DNA of 64,000 nt from Candidatus Merdivicinus intestinigallinarum (GCA_018713335.1 DVOW01000051.1:1-64000); one strand, 5' to 3'. Numbered from the stretch's first letter, positions 33,872-43,108 are shown. The notes: generated from the sequence alone by a model not told the origin. Numbers and translations: made by a program.

Positions 33872-35137
33872 TCACTCACTCCTCCTTTTGTCCAATTCGG
33901 GTACCGCCTGCAAAATCAGGCGCTGCCATTCATCCGGAAGCTCCCGGAAGCTGCGGGGTTTATCCTGGGGCCGGGTCCCTTTTTGGTTCAAGTCCCCCAT
34001 CAGGCTCCAATGCCGTGTCAGTCCCTCCGGCTCTTTGGCGTCCGTATCGTAACGGGTAAAATCAATGACCTGTTCCTCACCGGTGTTCAAATCCTTTAAG
34101 AGCGCCAGACGGAAGGCCTGGGTCTGGAACCATTTGATCTGCTTATCCTCATCGGAGCCGCCGATTCCTGTCCCCTGCTGAACAAAATGGTACCGCAGGC
34201 CGCAGTTGTCCTTATGGTGCGCCCTCCAAAGCAGGCCGAACCCGCCCTCTGTGAGCATCTGGGCATCCGGCCAGGTATCCTTCATCCAGCGGAGCCACCG
34301 GGTCAGGCAGTCCAGGCGGCCGATTTGGGTAACCAGGGCGATCTCCCAGGCCACTGTCAGGAACCCGAAACCGTTGCGGTCCAGGTTTTCCTGTCCGAAA
34401 TGGGTCTTGGTCACCGCTTCGATCTCCTCCATGGCGGTTTCCGGCGGGAAGGCCCCCAGGGTTTCAATGGGGCCGATCCCCATACGGCTGTTGAAACCGC
34501 CCTCAAAGCCGGGCCTCCGGGCTGCCAGGAAATCCACCGTCCATCCGTCCAGGTTGACGCAGTCCACCTGGTCCGAAGGGGACTGGGCCGGTTTGCAGAA
34601 ATGCTGGATCGACGGGTAATACGGGTAGCAGACAGAGCCTTCCCCATCCTGGTTGTCAATGGAAAACTGGCTCCAGATCGTCCCCTGGCAGACGTGGATG
34701 CCTTCCTCCTCCGCCAGCCATTTCATATTCTGTGCTGACAAAAAGCCCGCTATGACGCTTTCCGGGCTGACCCCCATCACCTCCCTTACCTTCTGGAGCC
34801 CCAGGTGCAGCTCCCGGCGGACCTTTTCCCGGGGGGAATACGCATTGGCAAAATAGCCGCCCAGGAAATAGGTGACGTCGTCCCCGTAAGCCTGGCGGTA
34901 TTCCCGCACGAGCCGCCGGATGTCCTGATACCGGCTGCTGGGGTCTGTCAAAGCCTCCCAGCTCAGCGCCCAGGTGACCTTTCCCTCCGGCCATCCCTCC
35001 AGCACCGCCTGCCGGAAAGCGGAAACCGTTTCCACCGAATGCAGCTGGGTCTCATCTTCCCCGATATCCAGCCCGTGGGCGGCTTCGATCTGGTTTTTGC
35101 GGATGATGACGTTGAGTGTAAAATACCTTCCCGTCAT
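33872..35137 (-). CDS. DUF3863-like carbohydrate-locus protein
   Basis: This 421-residue cytoplasmic protein resembles DUF3863/DUF3864 proteins found in glycan loci of gut Bacteroidetes and Clostridia (my recognition is tentative). It has GRYFTLNVIIRKNQIEAAHG at its start, LGGYFANAYSPREKVRREL in the middle and a C-terminal SLMGDLNQKGTRPQDKPRSF. The layout hints at a carbohydrate-active barrel with acidic residues, but I cannot name a catalytic pair. It is the promoter-proximal gene upstream of the GH78 gene; ATG 35137 follows GAAGGAGG. Confidence 0.6.
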   Translation of the reverse strand: MTGRYFTLNVIIRKNQIEAAHGLDIGEDETQLHSVETVSAFRQAVLEGWPEGKVTWALSWEALTDPSSRYQDIRRLVREYRQAYGDDVTYFLGGYFANAYSPREKVRRELHLGLQKVREVMGVSPESVIAGFLSAQNMKWLAEEEGIHVCQGTIWSQFSIDNQDGEGSVCYPYYPSIQHFCKPAQSPSDQVDCVNLDGWTVDFLAARRPGFEGGFNSRMGIGPIETLGAFPPETAMEEIEAVTKTHFGQENLDRNGFGFLTVAWEIALVTQIGRLDCLTRWLRWMKDTWPDAQMLTEGGFGLLWRAHHKDNCGLRYHFVQQGTGIGGSDEDKQIKWFQTQAFRLALLKDLNTGEEQVIDFTRYDTDAKEPEGLTRHWSLMGDLNQKGTRPQDKPRSFRELPDEWQRLILQAVPELDKRRSE

Positions 35138-35181
35138 GAAGAACCCTCCTTCACTTTCTGCCCCTATCATCATATATTGTC

Positions 35182-35210
35182 AGTATACATCATCTTATCA
35201 CTCATCACAA
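35182..35210 (-). promoter_or_regulatory. Promoter of the DUF3863-GH78-UroD unit
   Basis: On the minus strand: TTGTGA, 17-bp spacer, TATACT. Confidence 0.75.
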
Positions 35211-35245
35211 TATAGAAATAAAAATTTTTGTGCTGCTTTAATATT

Positions 35246-35257
35246 ATGATCGATCAT
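35246..35257. promoter_or_regulatory. Candidate operator palindrome between the divergent units
   Basis: ATGATCGATCAT is a perfect 12-bp palindrome in the AT-rich gap, about 36 bp upstream of the minus-strand -35 box and about 45 bp from the plus-strand promoter. It may be bound by a regulator encoded outside the window. Confidence 0.4.
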
Positions 35258-35300
35258 CAACAAAAATGGGAATTTTGCATAGTGGGACAGAGTTCACATA

Positions 35301-35329
35301 TTTGCTTTCTGGTCAGCATACCATATCAT
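35301..35329 (+). promoter_or_regulatory. Possible promoter of the ABC importer operon
   Basis: TATCAT at 35324-35329 with TTTGCT 17 bp upstream (or TTGCTT with a 16-bp spacer). The -35 box is weak, fitting an activated promoter. Confidence 0.45.
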
Positions 35330-35407
35330 AAAAATATCGTTTTTGTCTGTAATGCCATGGCTAGGCAGAGCTCGTTTCATCAAGCACAGAGAGGAGAAGA
35401 TGGGTAT

Positions 35408-36337
35408 ATGCGCGATTCTTTTGCGGTACGGTTTCGGAAAAAATCTCTGAAGATACTAAAAGGCTATCAGCTGTATCTTTTGATTTTTCCCGCGTTTCTA
35501 TTTTTCCTGGTATTCTGTTATTTCCCCATGTACGGTATCCAAATTGCATTTAAGGACTTTGTCGCAACCAAAGGGATTTGGGGGAGCGAGTGGGTAGGCT
35601 TCAAGCATTTTATCCGGCTTTTTGAATCCCCAAATTTTCTGCTGCTTTTAAAAAACACATTGGGAATCAGCATTTACTCCCTGATTGTCGGGTTCCCCAT
35701 GCCCATTCTTTTAGCGCTGCTGCTGAACGAGGTCCGGGACGGCCCGTTTAAGAAAATCGTCCAGACCGTTACTTACGCCCCCAACTTTATTTCGGTGGTA
35801 GTGCTGGTGGGTATGCTGCAGTCCTTCTTTTCCACAAATACCGGCATTGTGAACCTCATACTGGCAAACTTTGGAGTCGAGCCGACCGCCTGGCTTTCCA
35901 ACCAGTCATACTTTAAATCCATGTATGTGTGGTCCGGCGTGTGGCAGGGGACCGGCTGGGGCTCTATCATTTACCTGGCAAAGCTGGCCGGCATCGATCC
36001 CCAGCTGTATGAGGCGGCCACCATTGACGGCGCCACCAAGTTCCAAAAGATGATCCATGTCAGCATTCCGGGGATCGTCCCCACCATGACCATTATGTTT
36101 ATTTTGAACTCCGGCTCCATTATGAACGTGGGCTACGAAAAGATCTATCTGATGCAGAACCCTCTGGTCCTGCAGACCTCCGAGGTCATTTCCACCTATG
36201 TGTACAAGGTGGGCTTAGTCAACGCCCAGTACAGCTTTTCCACAGCAGTCGGTCTGCTCAATTCCGTTGTCAACCTGATCCTGCTGACCTTTGTGAATTT
36301 CGTATCATCCAAATTGGGCGACACCATCTTGTGGTAA
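35408..36337 (+). CDS. Carbohydrate ABC transporter permease, LplB type
   Basis: This 309-residue inner-membrane permease has six predicted helices and the EAA loop EAATIDGATKFQKMIHVSIPGI that contacts the ATPase. The N-terminal YLLIFPAFLFFLVFCYFPMYG is typical of LplB/YtcP-type importers of complex saccharides. ATG 35408 follows GAGGAGAAG; a longer in-frame reading covers the promoter and is rejected. As usual for this class no ATPase gene is in the operon; a shared MsmK-type ATPase elsewhere is expected. Confidence 0.92.
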   Translation: MRDSFAVRFRKKSLKILKGYQLYLLIFPAFLFFLVFCYFPMYGIQIAFKDFVATKGIWGSEWVGFKHFIRLFESPNFLLLLKNTLGISIYSLIVGFPMPILLALLLNEVRDGPFKKIVQTVTYAPNFISVVVLVGMLQSFFSTNTGIVNLILANFGVEPTAWLSNQSYFKSMYVWSGVWQGTGWGSIIYLAKLAGIDPQLYEAATIDGATKFQKMIHVSIPGIVPTMTIMFILNSGSIMNVGYEKIYLMQNPLVLQTSEVISTYVYKVGLVNAQYSFSTAVGLLNSVVNLILLTFVNFVSSKLGDTILW

Positions 36338-36357
36338 AAGAAAGGGAGGGACGACAA

Positions 36358-37266
36358 ATGAGCGCAAAAATGAAACTCACAAAAGCTGACATCGGCTTCT
36401 ACATCATTACATACATCTTTTTGACCTTCTGTCTGCTGATCGTGCTGTTCCCGCTGATCTTTATCGTAAGCGCCTCCATCAGCGACCCAAACGCAGTGGC
36501 AAGCGGCCAGGTGATCCTGCTGCCCAAAGGGATCACCTTTGAAGGGTACCAGCGGGTGTTCCGAAATAACGACATCTTTATCGGGTACCGCAACACCATT
36601 TTCTACACCGTGGCGGGCACTGTCATCAACCTGATCATCACCTTCGGCGCAGCCTATCCCCTTTCCCGCGCAGACTTTATCGGAAAGAAATTTTTCACGC
36701 TGATGTTTACCTTCACCATGTTTTTCGGCGGCGGATTGATCCCCACATATCTGCTGATTAAGAGCCTGCACCTTTTGGACACGGTGGCGCTGATGCTGAT
36801 TATGGGGGCGGCTTCCATGTGGAACATCGTGTTGGTCCGCACCTTCATAACCTCCAGTATTCCCCAGGAGCTGCAGGAAGCCGCAGAGATCGACGGGGCC
36901 AGCGATCTGAAAATCTTTTTCCGGGTGGTGCTCCCCTTATGCGGGCCGATCATCGCAGTAATGGCGCTGTTTTACGGGGTCGGGCACTGGAACGAATACT
37001 TTAACGCCATGATTTACATGAGCGACCGCAACCTCTTTCCCCTTCAGCTCTTTTTGCGCGAGATCCTGATCCAGAATCAGATCGCGGCCTCCTCCTTTAC
37101 CAACGCCGCCACAGGCAACCTGGAAAGCATGGCGGAGCAGGCCCGTATCGCGGAAATTATCAAGTATTCCGTTATGATCGTCGCCACCATCCCGGTGCTG
37201 ATCGCCTACCCGTTTGTGCAGAAGTTTTTCATTAAAGGCATGATGGTAGGCGCCATCAAAGGTTAA
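36358..37266 (+). CDS. Carbohydrate ABC transporter permease, LplC type
   Basis: This 302-residue partner permease has six predicted helices and the EAA loop EAAEIDGASDLKIFFRVVLPL. The C-terminal FVQKFFIKGMMVGAIKG is the signature end of this subfamily. ATG 36358 follows GGGAGGG. It forms the heterodimeric channel with the preceding permease. Confidence 0.92.
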   Translation: MSAKMKLTKADIGFYIITYIFLTFCLLIVLFPLIFIVSASISDPNAVASGQVILLPKGITFEGYQRVFRNNDIFIGYRNTIFYTVAGTVINLIITFGAAYPLSRADFIGKKFFTLMFTFTMFFGGGLIPTYLLIKSLHLLDTVALMLIMGAASMWNIVLVRTFITSSIPQELQEAAEIDGASDLKIFFRVVLPLCGPIIAVMALFYGVGHWNEYFNAMIYMSDRNLFPLQLFLREILIQNQIAASSFTNAATGNLESMAEQARIAEIIKYSVMIVATIPVLIAYPFVQKFFIKGMMVGAIKG

Positions 37267-37314
37267 GAGCATTAGAACAAACCGTTCTAAAATCATACAA
37301 AAAGGAGAATGACT

Positions 37315-38949
37315 ATGAAAAGCACGCGAAAACTGGCATCCATCCTCTTGGCAGTTATGGTGGCTTCCGGAGTGTTCACCGGCTGCGGGAACAGCCAAAG
37401 CGATTCCGCGCCGGATGAAAGCAGCAGCCCCGCCGCGTCCGAAGAAGCCAGCGGCGACCAGGCGGCCGACCCCAACTTGAACCTGGAAGGGTTCCCCATT
37501 GTCAAGGAGCCCATTACGCTGAAGCTCATGGGGGTCAAGCAGGCAATCCAGGGGCCCTGGGAGGATCTGTATTTCTTCCAGAAAATGGAGGAAATGACAA
37601 ACATCCATTTTGAGTTTGACACTCCCTCCGCCGATGTTTACACGGAAAAGAAAAACATCGCCTTCGCCAGCGGCGATTACCCGGACCTGTTCTTCGGCGG
37701 GAGCCTTTCCGACACGGACGAGGTCACCTATGGGGAAAACCAGAAGGTTTTGATCCCCCTTTCCGATTTGATCGAAACCTACGCGCCCAATTTTACCGCA
37801 TATATGGAGGAAAATCCTGACGTGCGTTCCGCGATCACGCACCCTGACGGCGAGATCTACGCCCTGCCCCATGTTGTGCAGATCATGCACTGCCTGACCC
37901 CCGTCAACTGGTTCAATTCCGAATGGTGCGAGAGGCTGGGGCTGTCCGTTCCGACCACCACCGACGAACTTTACACCGTGCTGAAGGCATTTAAGGATGA
38001 GGACGCAAACGGCAACGGGGACCCGAACGACGAGATCCCGTTATCCGGAACCGGCGCCCTGCGCAGCGGCGTTTTGGGGGCGTTCGGCTTGGTCGGCAAC
38101 GGCGTGGAGGTTGTGGACGGCGTTGTGCGGTATAACCCCATTACCGAAAACTATAAGGCCTATTTGGAATTTGCCAACAAGCTGTATGCGGAAGGGCTGC
38201 TGGACAACGAAACCTTTACCCAGACAGAACAGCAGCTGAAAGCAAAAGGCGTGGAAATGCGCCTGGGCATGTTCCAGCACGCCGCCCCGTGGCTGGTATG
38301 TCCTCCTGAACGGGACGACGATTACAGCGCCCTCCTTCCTTTGACCAGTCCTGTGAACGACACCCAGGTCTGCCAGCTTTACAACACAGTGGGCAGAGGG
38401 ACCTTCGCCATCACCAGCACCAACGAGCATCCGGAGGCCACCATGCGCTGGGTGGACTATTTGTGGACAGAAGAAGGGAACGACTTAGTCCGCTTCGGCG
38501 AGGAAAACGTACACTGGAAATGGACGGACGAAACCAAGACGGCCTACGTCAAGATCGTACCCGACGGCATGAACGCGGAGGAATTCCGCGGCGGCCAGAT
38601 CACCCCCGACTGCGGCACCCCCCTGCCTGTTGAGGAAAACGCGCGGCTCTGGGCGCTGGAATATAACGACAAGCCGCCCTATACCTGGAAATTGAACGAG
38701 CGCGCCGAAACGCTCCGGCCCTTTGCCAAAACCCCGTTCCCTCAGGTGTACTTTAACCAGGAACAGTCGGAACGCCTCGCCATATTGAACACCGACATCC
38801 AGTCCTATGTAGAGCAAATGGAAGCGCGGTTCATTACCGGGGAAGAACCCTTGAGCAACTGGGACACTTATGTTGAGACCTTGAAACAGCTGAATGTGGA
38901 CGAATTGATCCAGCTGCACCAGGATGTATACGACGATCTTTCCAAATAA
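37315..38949 (+). CDS. Extracellular solute-binding lipoprotein of the importer
   Basis: This 544-residue lipoprotein has a signal peptide ending in the lipobox VFTGC (about residue 25), then a Ser/Glu-rich linker and a large binding domain (begins near LEGFPIVKEPITLKLMG). Its size and order fit LplA/YtcQ-type binding proteins for oligosaccharides. Located after the two permeases. A strong hairpin follows, as often found behind abundant binding-protein genes. Confidence 0.9.
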   Translation: MKSTRKLASILLAVMVASGVFTGCGNSQSDSAPDESSSPAASEEASGDQAADPNLNLEGFPIVKEPITLKLMGVKQAIQGPWEDLYFFQKMEEMTNIHFEFDTPSADVYTEKKNIAFASGDYPDLFFGGSLSDTDEVTYGENQKVLIPLSDLIETYAPNFTAYMEENPDVRSAITHPDGEIYALPHVVQIMHCLTPVNWFNSEWCERLGLSVPTTTDELYTVLKAFKDEDANGNGDPNDEIPLSGTGALRSGVLGAFGLVGNGVEVVDGVVRYNPITENYKAYLEFANKLYAEGLLDNETFTQTEQQLKAKGVEMRLGMFQHAAPWLVCPPERDDDYSALLPLTSPVNDTQVCQLYNTVGRGTFAITSTNEHPEATMRWVDYLWTEEGNDLVRFGEENVHWKWTDETKTAYVKIVPDGMNAEEFRGGQITPDCGTPLPVEENARLWALEYNDKPPYTWKLNERAETLRPFAKTPFPQVYFNQEQSERLAILNTDIQSYVEQMEARFITGEEPLSNWDTYVETLKQLNVDELIQLHQDVYDDLSK

Positions 38950-38965
38950 ACGCTGACAGTTTCAC

Positions 38966-38995
38966 AAAGGCTGCGGAGCATTCTCTGCGGCCTTT
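38966..38995 (+). promoter_or_regulatory. Intercistronic hairpin after the binding-protein gene
   Basis: AAAGGCTGCGGAG pairs with CTCTGCGGCCTTT around a CATT loop, without a T run. It probably protects the upstream mRNA or partly attenuates the isomerase and esterase genes. Confidence 0.65.
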
Positions 38996-39059
38996 GCGGA
39001 TCCCTGTTATAGGAGTGAGAGCAGGAAATCGCTTGCTGTTTATCAAAGGAGATGGCATC

Positions 39060-39641
39060 ATGAAAACCATTGCAAACAAACAACTGCTGGTAGGCGCTGA
39101 TTTCGCCGGGTTCCCGTTAAAGGAACATGTGACGGCACATCTGAAGAAGAAGGGATGGGAAATCACCGATGTGGGCGTGCGCTCCCTGGACGAAACGGAT
39201 ACCGACCTGATGTTTCACCGCGTCGGGCTGCGGGTCGGTTCCCTGATTGCGGAAGGGGAATTTGAACGGGCGCTTGTCTTTTGCGGGACCGGCATGGGCA
39301 TCCATATTGCCGCCAGCAAATGCCCCCATGTCCATGCGGGGGTTGTGGAAAGCGTTCCGGCCGCGCTGCGGGCCATTACGGGAAACGGCGTCAATGTGCT
39401 GGCCATGGGGGCCTTTTATGTGGCCCCTCAGATGGGGATCGACATTGCCGAGGCTTACTTAAACGCGAAGCTGGGTCAGGGCTATGAATGGTGGCCGAAC
39501 TTTTACGAATTTCACAAGCTGGCCATTGATGAGCTGGAGGCTTTTGATTACGAAACCTACAAAGCCAATCATTTTAAGCTGGAGCATTTGGGGGATTACC
39601 CCTTGAAGCTGGAAACAAAGCCGGACGACTGGCACGAGTAA
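39060..39641 (+). CDS. RpiB/LacAB-family sugar-phosphate isomerase
   Basis: This 193-residue protein begins with LLVGADFAGFPLKEHV, the RpiB/LacA-type start, and carries the active cysteine motif FCGTGMGIHIAA. It is longer than RpiB (about 145-150), with a C-terminal extension of about 50 residues (from YEWWPNFYEFHKL) typical of a subgroup found in sugar loci. ATG 39060 follows AAAGGAGATGG. It may isomerise the phosphorylated sugar released by the pathway; which sugar is unclear. Confidence 0.85.
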   Translation: MKTIANKQLLVGADFAGFPLKEHVTAHLKKKGWEITDVGVRSLDETDTDLMFHRVGLRVGSLIAEGEFERALVFCGTGMGIHIAASKCPHVHAGVVESVPAALRAITGNGVNVLAMGAFYVAPQMGIDIAEAYLNAKLGQGYEWWPNFYEFHKLAIDELEAFDYETYKANHFKLEHLGDYPLKLETKPDDWHE

Positions 39642-39669
39642 CGGCCAGGAGCAGGAAGCAGGTGGACCC

Positions 39670-40302
39670 ATGAAAAAAATTGCATTCTTCGGCGACAGCG
39701 TCACAGAAGGCAGTTTTGAAATCAAAGCGCCTGCGGAACCGGGATCCGCCTACCACGCTTTGCTGGGCAAAAGGCTCCCGGATATCTGCACGGTGAACGC
39801 CGGCGTCGGCGGAGATCGGGCGCAAAACGGCCTGGACCGGATTCAGTCGGATGTGCTGGCCCATTGCCCGGATTTAACCGTTGTGTGCTTCGGCCTCAAT
39901 GACATCCCCGCCGGAAAGGAAGGACTGCACGGATATTTGCAGGCCCTGGAGGGCATTTTTACAATGCTGTCCCCGGAAAAAACGATTTTTATGACGCCCA
40001 ATATGCTCAATACATATGTCCATCCCCAGGTGGACCCGGACTACCGTTCCTTTGCGGGCATCGCGGCCCGGTGCCAGCTGGACGGGACCGCCGACACCTA
40101 TATGGAGGAAGCCGTAAAACTGGCGGGAGCCATGGGAGTGACCGTATGCAACTGCTACCAGCAATGGAAAAAATTATGGCAGTACGGCATTGATACCACG
40201 GAGCTGCTGGCCAACTACATCAATCACCCCACCAGGAAAATGCACGGTCTTTTTGCCGACGCTTTATATCCTCTGGTCATTTCAAAGCTGAAGGAGTGCT
40301 AG
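39670..40302 (+). CDS. SGNH/GDSL hydrolase 1
   Basis: This 210-residue SGNH-fold esterase has block I GDSVTEG (nucleophile Ser at about 10), block II Gly in GVGGDRAQNG, and block III GLNDIPAG. The C-terminal Asp/His block is less clear (NHPTRKMHGL). No signal peptide, so it acts inside the cell, probably as a deacetylase on imported saccharides. It is followed 2 bp later by a second SGNH enzyme. Confidence 0.82.
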   Translation: MKKIAFFGDSVTEGSFEIKAPAEPGSAYHALLGKRLPDICTVNAGVGGDRAQNGLDRIQSDVLAHCPDLTVVCFGLNDIPAGKEGLHGYLQALEGIFTMLSPEKTIFMTPNMLNTYVHPQVDPDYRSFAGIAARCQLDGTADTYMEEAVKLAGAMGVTVCNCYQQWKKLWQYGIDTTELLANYINHPTRKMHGLFADALYPLVISKLKEC

Positions 40303-40304
40303 CC

Positions 40305-40994
40305 ATGGCTTCTCTGATTTCTCCCGGTTTTTTCGGCGAACCCGCCGACGCGCGAAGGACGGAGTTTGATATCAAGAATGAGCAGTGCCAAATGGAGGGG
40401 AGCCCGGCCGACTTGATTTTTGCCGGAGATTCTATTACCCAGTTTTTCAGCCTGCCCACATATTTCCGGCAGTTTGGATACCTGCTGAACCGCGGGATCT
40501 CCGGCGATACGGCGGAGATCCTCGCAAAACGGCTGGAAGCGGACGTTTTGCAGCTCCATCCCCGCTGCGCTGTCATCCTGATTGGCATCAACAACACCTG
40601 GCGGCTGGACGGGAGCTTTGACGATCCACACGGCTGCTGTACCTGTGAGGAAATTTTGGATACGGTGCGGGAAAGCTGCCGGTCCATTTTGAGCCAGGCC
40701 AAGGCATACGGTCAAAGGATGATCCTCTGTTCGGTTCTCCCCATATGGTTCCAGAGCGAGAAAAAAGCAGAGCGCCAAGCCCTGATCCTTAGCATCAACC
40801 AAGAACTGCAAAGGCTCTGTCAGCAGGCCCAGGTTCTATACGCCGACTGCTATTCCGCCATGACAAGCGAAAACGGCCTCGATTTGAAAAAGGAGTACAG
40901 CTATGACGGCGTTCACCCAAACGCTCAAGGATACCGCGCGATGGCCGGCGTACTGACGCCGGTCCTGCACCAGCTGCTTAGGAGCCAACCATAA
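40305..40994 (+). CDS. SGNH/GDSL hydrolase 2
   Basis: This 229-residue SGNH esterase has block I AGDSITQ, block II RGISGDTAEIL, block III IGINNTW and a clear catalytic Asp-His in YDGVHPNAQGY, as in rhamnogalacturonan and xylan acetylesterases. ATG 40305 follows AAGGAG inside the end of the previous gene. Two different SGNH enzymes side by side suggest a substrate with acetyl groups at more than one position. Cytoplasmic by lack of signal. Confidence 0.86.
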   Translation: MASLISPGFFGEPADARRTEFDIKNEQCQMEGSPADLIFAGDSITQFFSLPTYFRQFGYLLNRGISGDTAEILAKRLEADVLQLHPRCAVILIGINNTWRLDGSFDDPHGCCTCEEILDTVRESCRSILSQAKAYGQRMILCSVLPIWFQSEKKAERQALILSINQELQRLCQQAQVLYADCYSAMTSENGLDLKKEYSYDGVHPNAQGYRAMAGVLTPVLHQLLRSQP

Positions 40995-41012
40995 GAAGAA
41001 AAGTCTTTTTCC

Positions 41013-41041
41013 TTGACGAAATGTAAAATTTGTGTTAAAAT
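41013..41041 (+). promoter_or_regulatory. Promoter of the TPP riboswitch-thiT unit
   Basis: TTGACG (41013-41018), 17-bp spacer, TAAAAT (41036-41041). Confidence 0.78.
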
Positions 41042-41049
41042 AGATGTCG

Positions 41050-41179
41050 AATCAGGGGTACCGGTGCGAATCCGGCTGAGAGAAGCGCGCTTCAACCCTC
41101 GAACCTGTGTGGATCATCCCACCGAAGGAAGATTTGCAATAGACAAATTCCGGCCGTGGGGTTGCCCCGCGGCTTTTTT
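41050..41179 (+). promoter_or_regulatory. TPP (THI-box) riboswitch with terminator
   Basis: The aptamer (about 41050-41135) shows the THI-box elements AGGGGTACC, GGCTGAGAGAAG, ACCCTCGAACCTG and GGATCATCCCACCGAAGGAAG. The expression platform is a terminator, GCCGTGGGG pairing with CCCCGCGGC (41153-41173), followed by six Ts. Thiamine pyrophosphate is expected to turn off thiT. Confidence 0.95.
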
Positions 41180-41229
41180 CTTGGCCGCCAGGAAAAAGCC
41201 CCTGAAATAACAGTTAAAGGACGTTTTTT

Positions 41230-41901
41230 ATGCAGACCAATCAAAACCAAAAAATCCTCCGCTTAACGGAAAGCGGCATCCTGCTGGCCATCGGCATCTT
41301 GATCGACACCTTTTTAAAATTCGACGCCACCTGGCTTTACGGCGGGTCCGTCACCCTCTGCTCCATGCTCCCCTTGGTCGTCATCGCTTACAAATACGGC
41401 CCCGCATGGGGTTCCCTGGCCGGAGTGGTACACGGGCTGATCACCATGCTGATTTCCGGCGGACGGGCCGGGGGCCTGGCCGCCATGATCGAATCAAACG
41501 GCGGCCTGACCACCTTTTTCTGGGTCATGCTGTTGGACTATATCCTGGCTTTCGCAGCCATTGGGCTGGCTGGGTTTGCCCCCAAATTCGTGAAGAATGT
41601 CCCGGCGGCCCTGGCGGTTGGGGCAGTGATTGGCCTGTTGGGCCGGTACCTCTGCCATTTCCTCTCCGGGTTCTTCCTGTTTTCCGGCTACGCCGAATGG
41701 TTCTTCGGGGAAAACGTGCCCTGGGGCGGATGGTTCTTGGAAACCTTCCACGGGAACGCTCTGTCCGTTGTGTATTCTTTGATTTACAACGGACTTTACA
41801 TGGTGCCGGAGATCATCATCACCGCCGTCGGCGGGCTGCTGATTGGCGGCGTGCTGAAATCCCAGCTGATGAAAAACCGCACGAACCCTTTTCTCTCCTA
41901 A
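41230..41901 (+). CDS. thiT: Thiamine ECF transporter S component ThiT
   Basis: This 223-residue membrane protein with about six helices is the substrate-binding subunit of an ECF thiamine importer. Thiamine-site residues lie in GFFLFSGYAEWFFGENVPWG and the preceding helices. It must associate with an ECF ATPase/T module encoded elsewhere. Regulation by the TPP riboswitch directly upstream supports the assignment. Confidence 0.94.
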   Translation: MQTNQNQKILRLTESGILLAIGILIDTFLKFDATWLYGGSVTLCSMLPLVVIAYKYGPAWGSLAGVVHGLITMLISGGRAGGLAAMIESNGGLTTFFWVMLLDYILAFAAIGLAGFAPKFVKNVPAALAVGAVIGLLGRYLCHFLSGFFLFSGYAEWFFGENVPWGGWFLETFHGNALSVVYSLIYNGLYMVPEIIITAVGGLLIGGVLKSQLMKNRTNPFLS

Positions 41902-41914
41902 ATTACCCTAAAAA

Positions 41915-41949
41915 ACGCCGCCGGAGCGAGCTGCCCCGGCGGCATTTTT
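41915..41949. terminator. Bidirectional terminator between thiT and the permease gene
   Basis: GCCGCCGG (41917-41924) pairs with CCGGCGGC (41936-41943), with an A run before and a T run after it. It serves both convergent genes and overlaps the stop of the minus-strand permease. Confidence 0.85.
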
Positions 41950-43108
41950 ATTCTGTCCGCAGGGCGTCCGCCGGTTTGAGCTTCGCCGCTTTCCGGGCCG
42001 GATACGCCCCAAAGGCTGTGCCAACGACCAGGGAAACCCCGGCGCAGGCCAAGGCCAAAGTTCCCGGGAAAGGGTACGAAAGCCCTAAGGCCAGACAGCC
42101 GGCCCATCCCACCAGGACGCCGGCCAAAATCCCCGCCAGGCCCCCGGCCAGGCTCAGCAGGGCCGCTTCCAGCAAAAATTCCCACACGATCATTTGCGGG
42201 GAAGCGCCGATGCTTTTTTTGATGCCGATTTCCCGGGTCCGTTCCCCCACCGAGCAGAGCATGGTGGTCATGACCGACAGGCAGGCCACCAAAAGGCTGA
42301 TGCCCGCAATGGCCGCCAGCACCAGGGACACGATGCTCAAGACCTGCTGGACCGTCCCGGCATAGCGGTTCATATCCTCCACCTTCACCGCCTCCTCCCC
42401 GCCAAGCTGCCGAGAAAGGAGGCGTTTAGCGTCGTCCGGTTCCACGCCCTGTTTCAGTTTGACGGCGATCCGGTCAAAGTCCTTCCGGCCGGTGCACTGC
42501 TGCTGGGCGGTGTAGGGCAGGTAGGCAAATAATGGCACGCTGTCCCCCATCATGCCCTGGAGCAGCGCGCCGCCGGTTTCCATAACGCCCACAATGGTAA
42601 ATTTCTCCTCCGCCCCGTCCAAAGTCACTGTCAGGGTCTTTCCCACGGCGTTTTCCCGGTGGAAGATCTCCATGGCCAGGTTTTCCTCCACAACGCAGAC
42701 ATGAGCGCCGCTTCGGATGTCCGCCGGGGTGATCTCCCGGCCGTATTTCAGTTCCATGGAAATGATCTGGTCCACGCCGGAGTCAACGCCCCAAACGGCG
42801 GCTTTCCGCCCTTCTCCCCGTCCGCGGATGTCCGTATATTCCACTAAAAGGGGAGTGGCCCCAGCCACAGAAGGCTCCTGGGACGCCTCTGTCAGGACCT
42901 CCTCCGTCAGGGGCCGTTCTTCCCCGCTGAGCATCAGCCCCTGAAGACCTAAGTCCTCCAGTTCACTGGCGACGGCTTGCTGGCCGATCATCCCCACTGT
43001 ACCGATGAGCATCACTGAAAAGGCCCCGATGGCAATGCTCAGGATGGTGAGCAGGGACCGGGCGGGACGGCGGCCGGTATTCCGCCAAGCGTTTTTCAAA
43101 AACTCCAT
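41948..43108 (-). CDS. MacB-type ABC transporter permease (FtsX-like)
   Basis: This 386-residue protein has one N-terminal membrane helix (LLTILSIAIGAFSVMLIG), a large extracytoplasmic MacB-PCD-like domain (about 45-240) and three C-terminal helices with EIGIKKSIGASPQMIVWEF. This is the MacB/FtsX permease layout without the fused ATPase. It overlaps the upstream adaptor gene by 13 bp. No ATPase gene is adjacent in this unit, so a partner must come from elsewhere or be missing. Confidence 0.88.
   Translation of the reverse strand: MEFLKNAWRNTGRRPARSLLTILSIAIGAFSVMLIGTVGMIGQQAVASELEDLGLQGLMLSGEERPLTEEVLTEASQEPSVAGATPLLVEYTDIRGRGEGRKAAVWGVDSGVDQIISMELKYGREITPADIRSGAHVCVVEENLAMEIFHRENAVGKTLTVTLDGAEEKFTIVGVMETGGALLQGMMGDSVPLFAYLPYTAQQQCTGRKDFDRIAVKLKQGVEPDDAKRLLSRQLGGEEAVKVEDMNRYAGTVQQVLSIVSLVLAAIAGISLLVACLSVMTTMLCSVGERTREIGIKKSIGASPQMIVWEFLLEAALLSLAGGLAGILAGVLVGWAGCLALGLSYPFPGTLALACAGVSLVVGTAFGAYPARKAAKLKPADALRTE

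Noticed and set aside
35228-35407. Longer N-terminus for the LplB-type permease
   Set aside because: It runs through the intergenic regulatory region; ATG 35408 has the ribosome site and normal family length.
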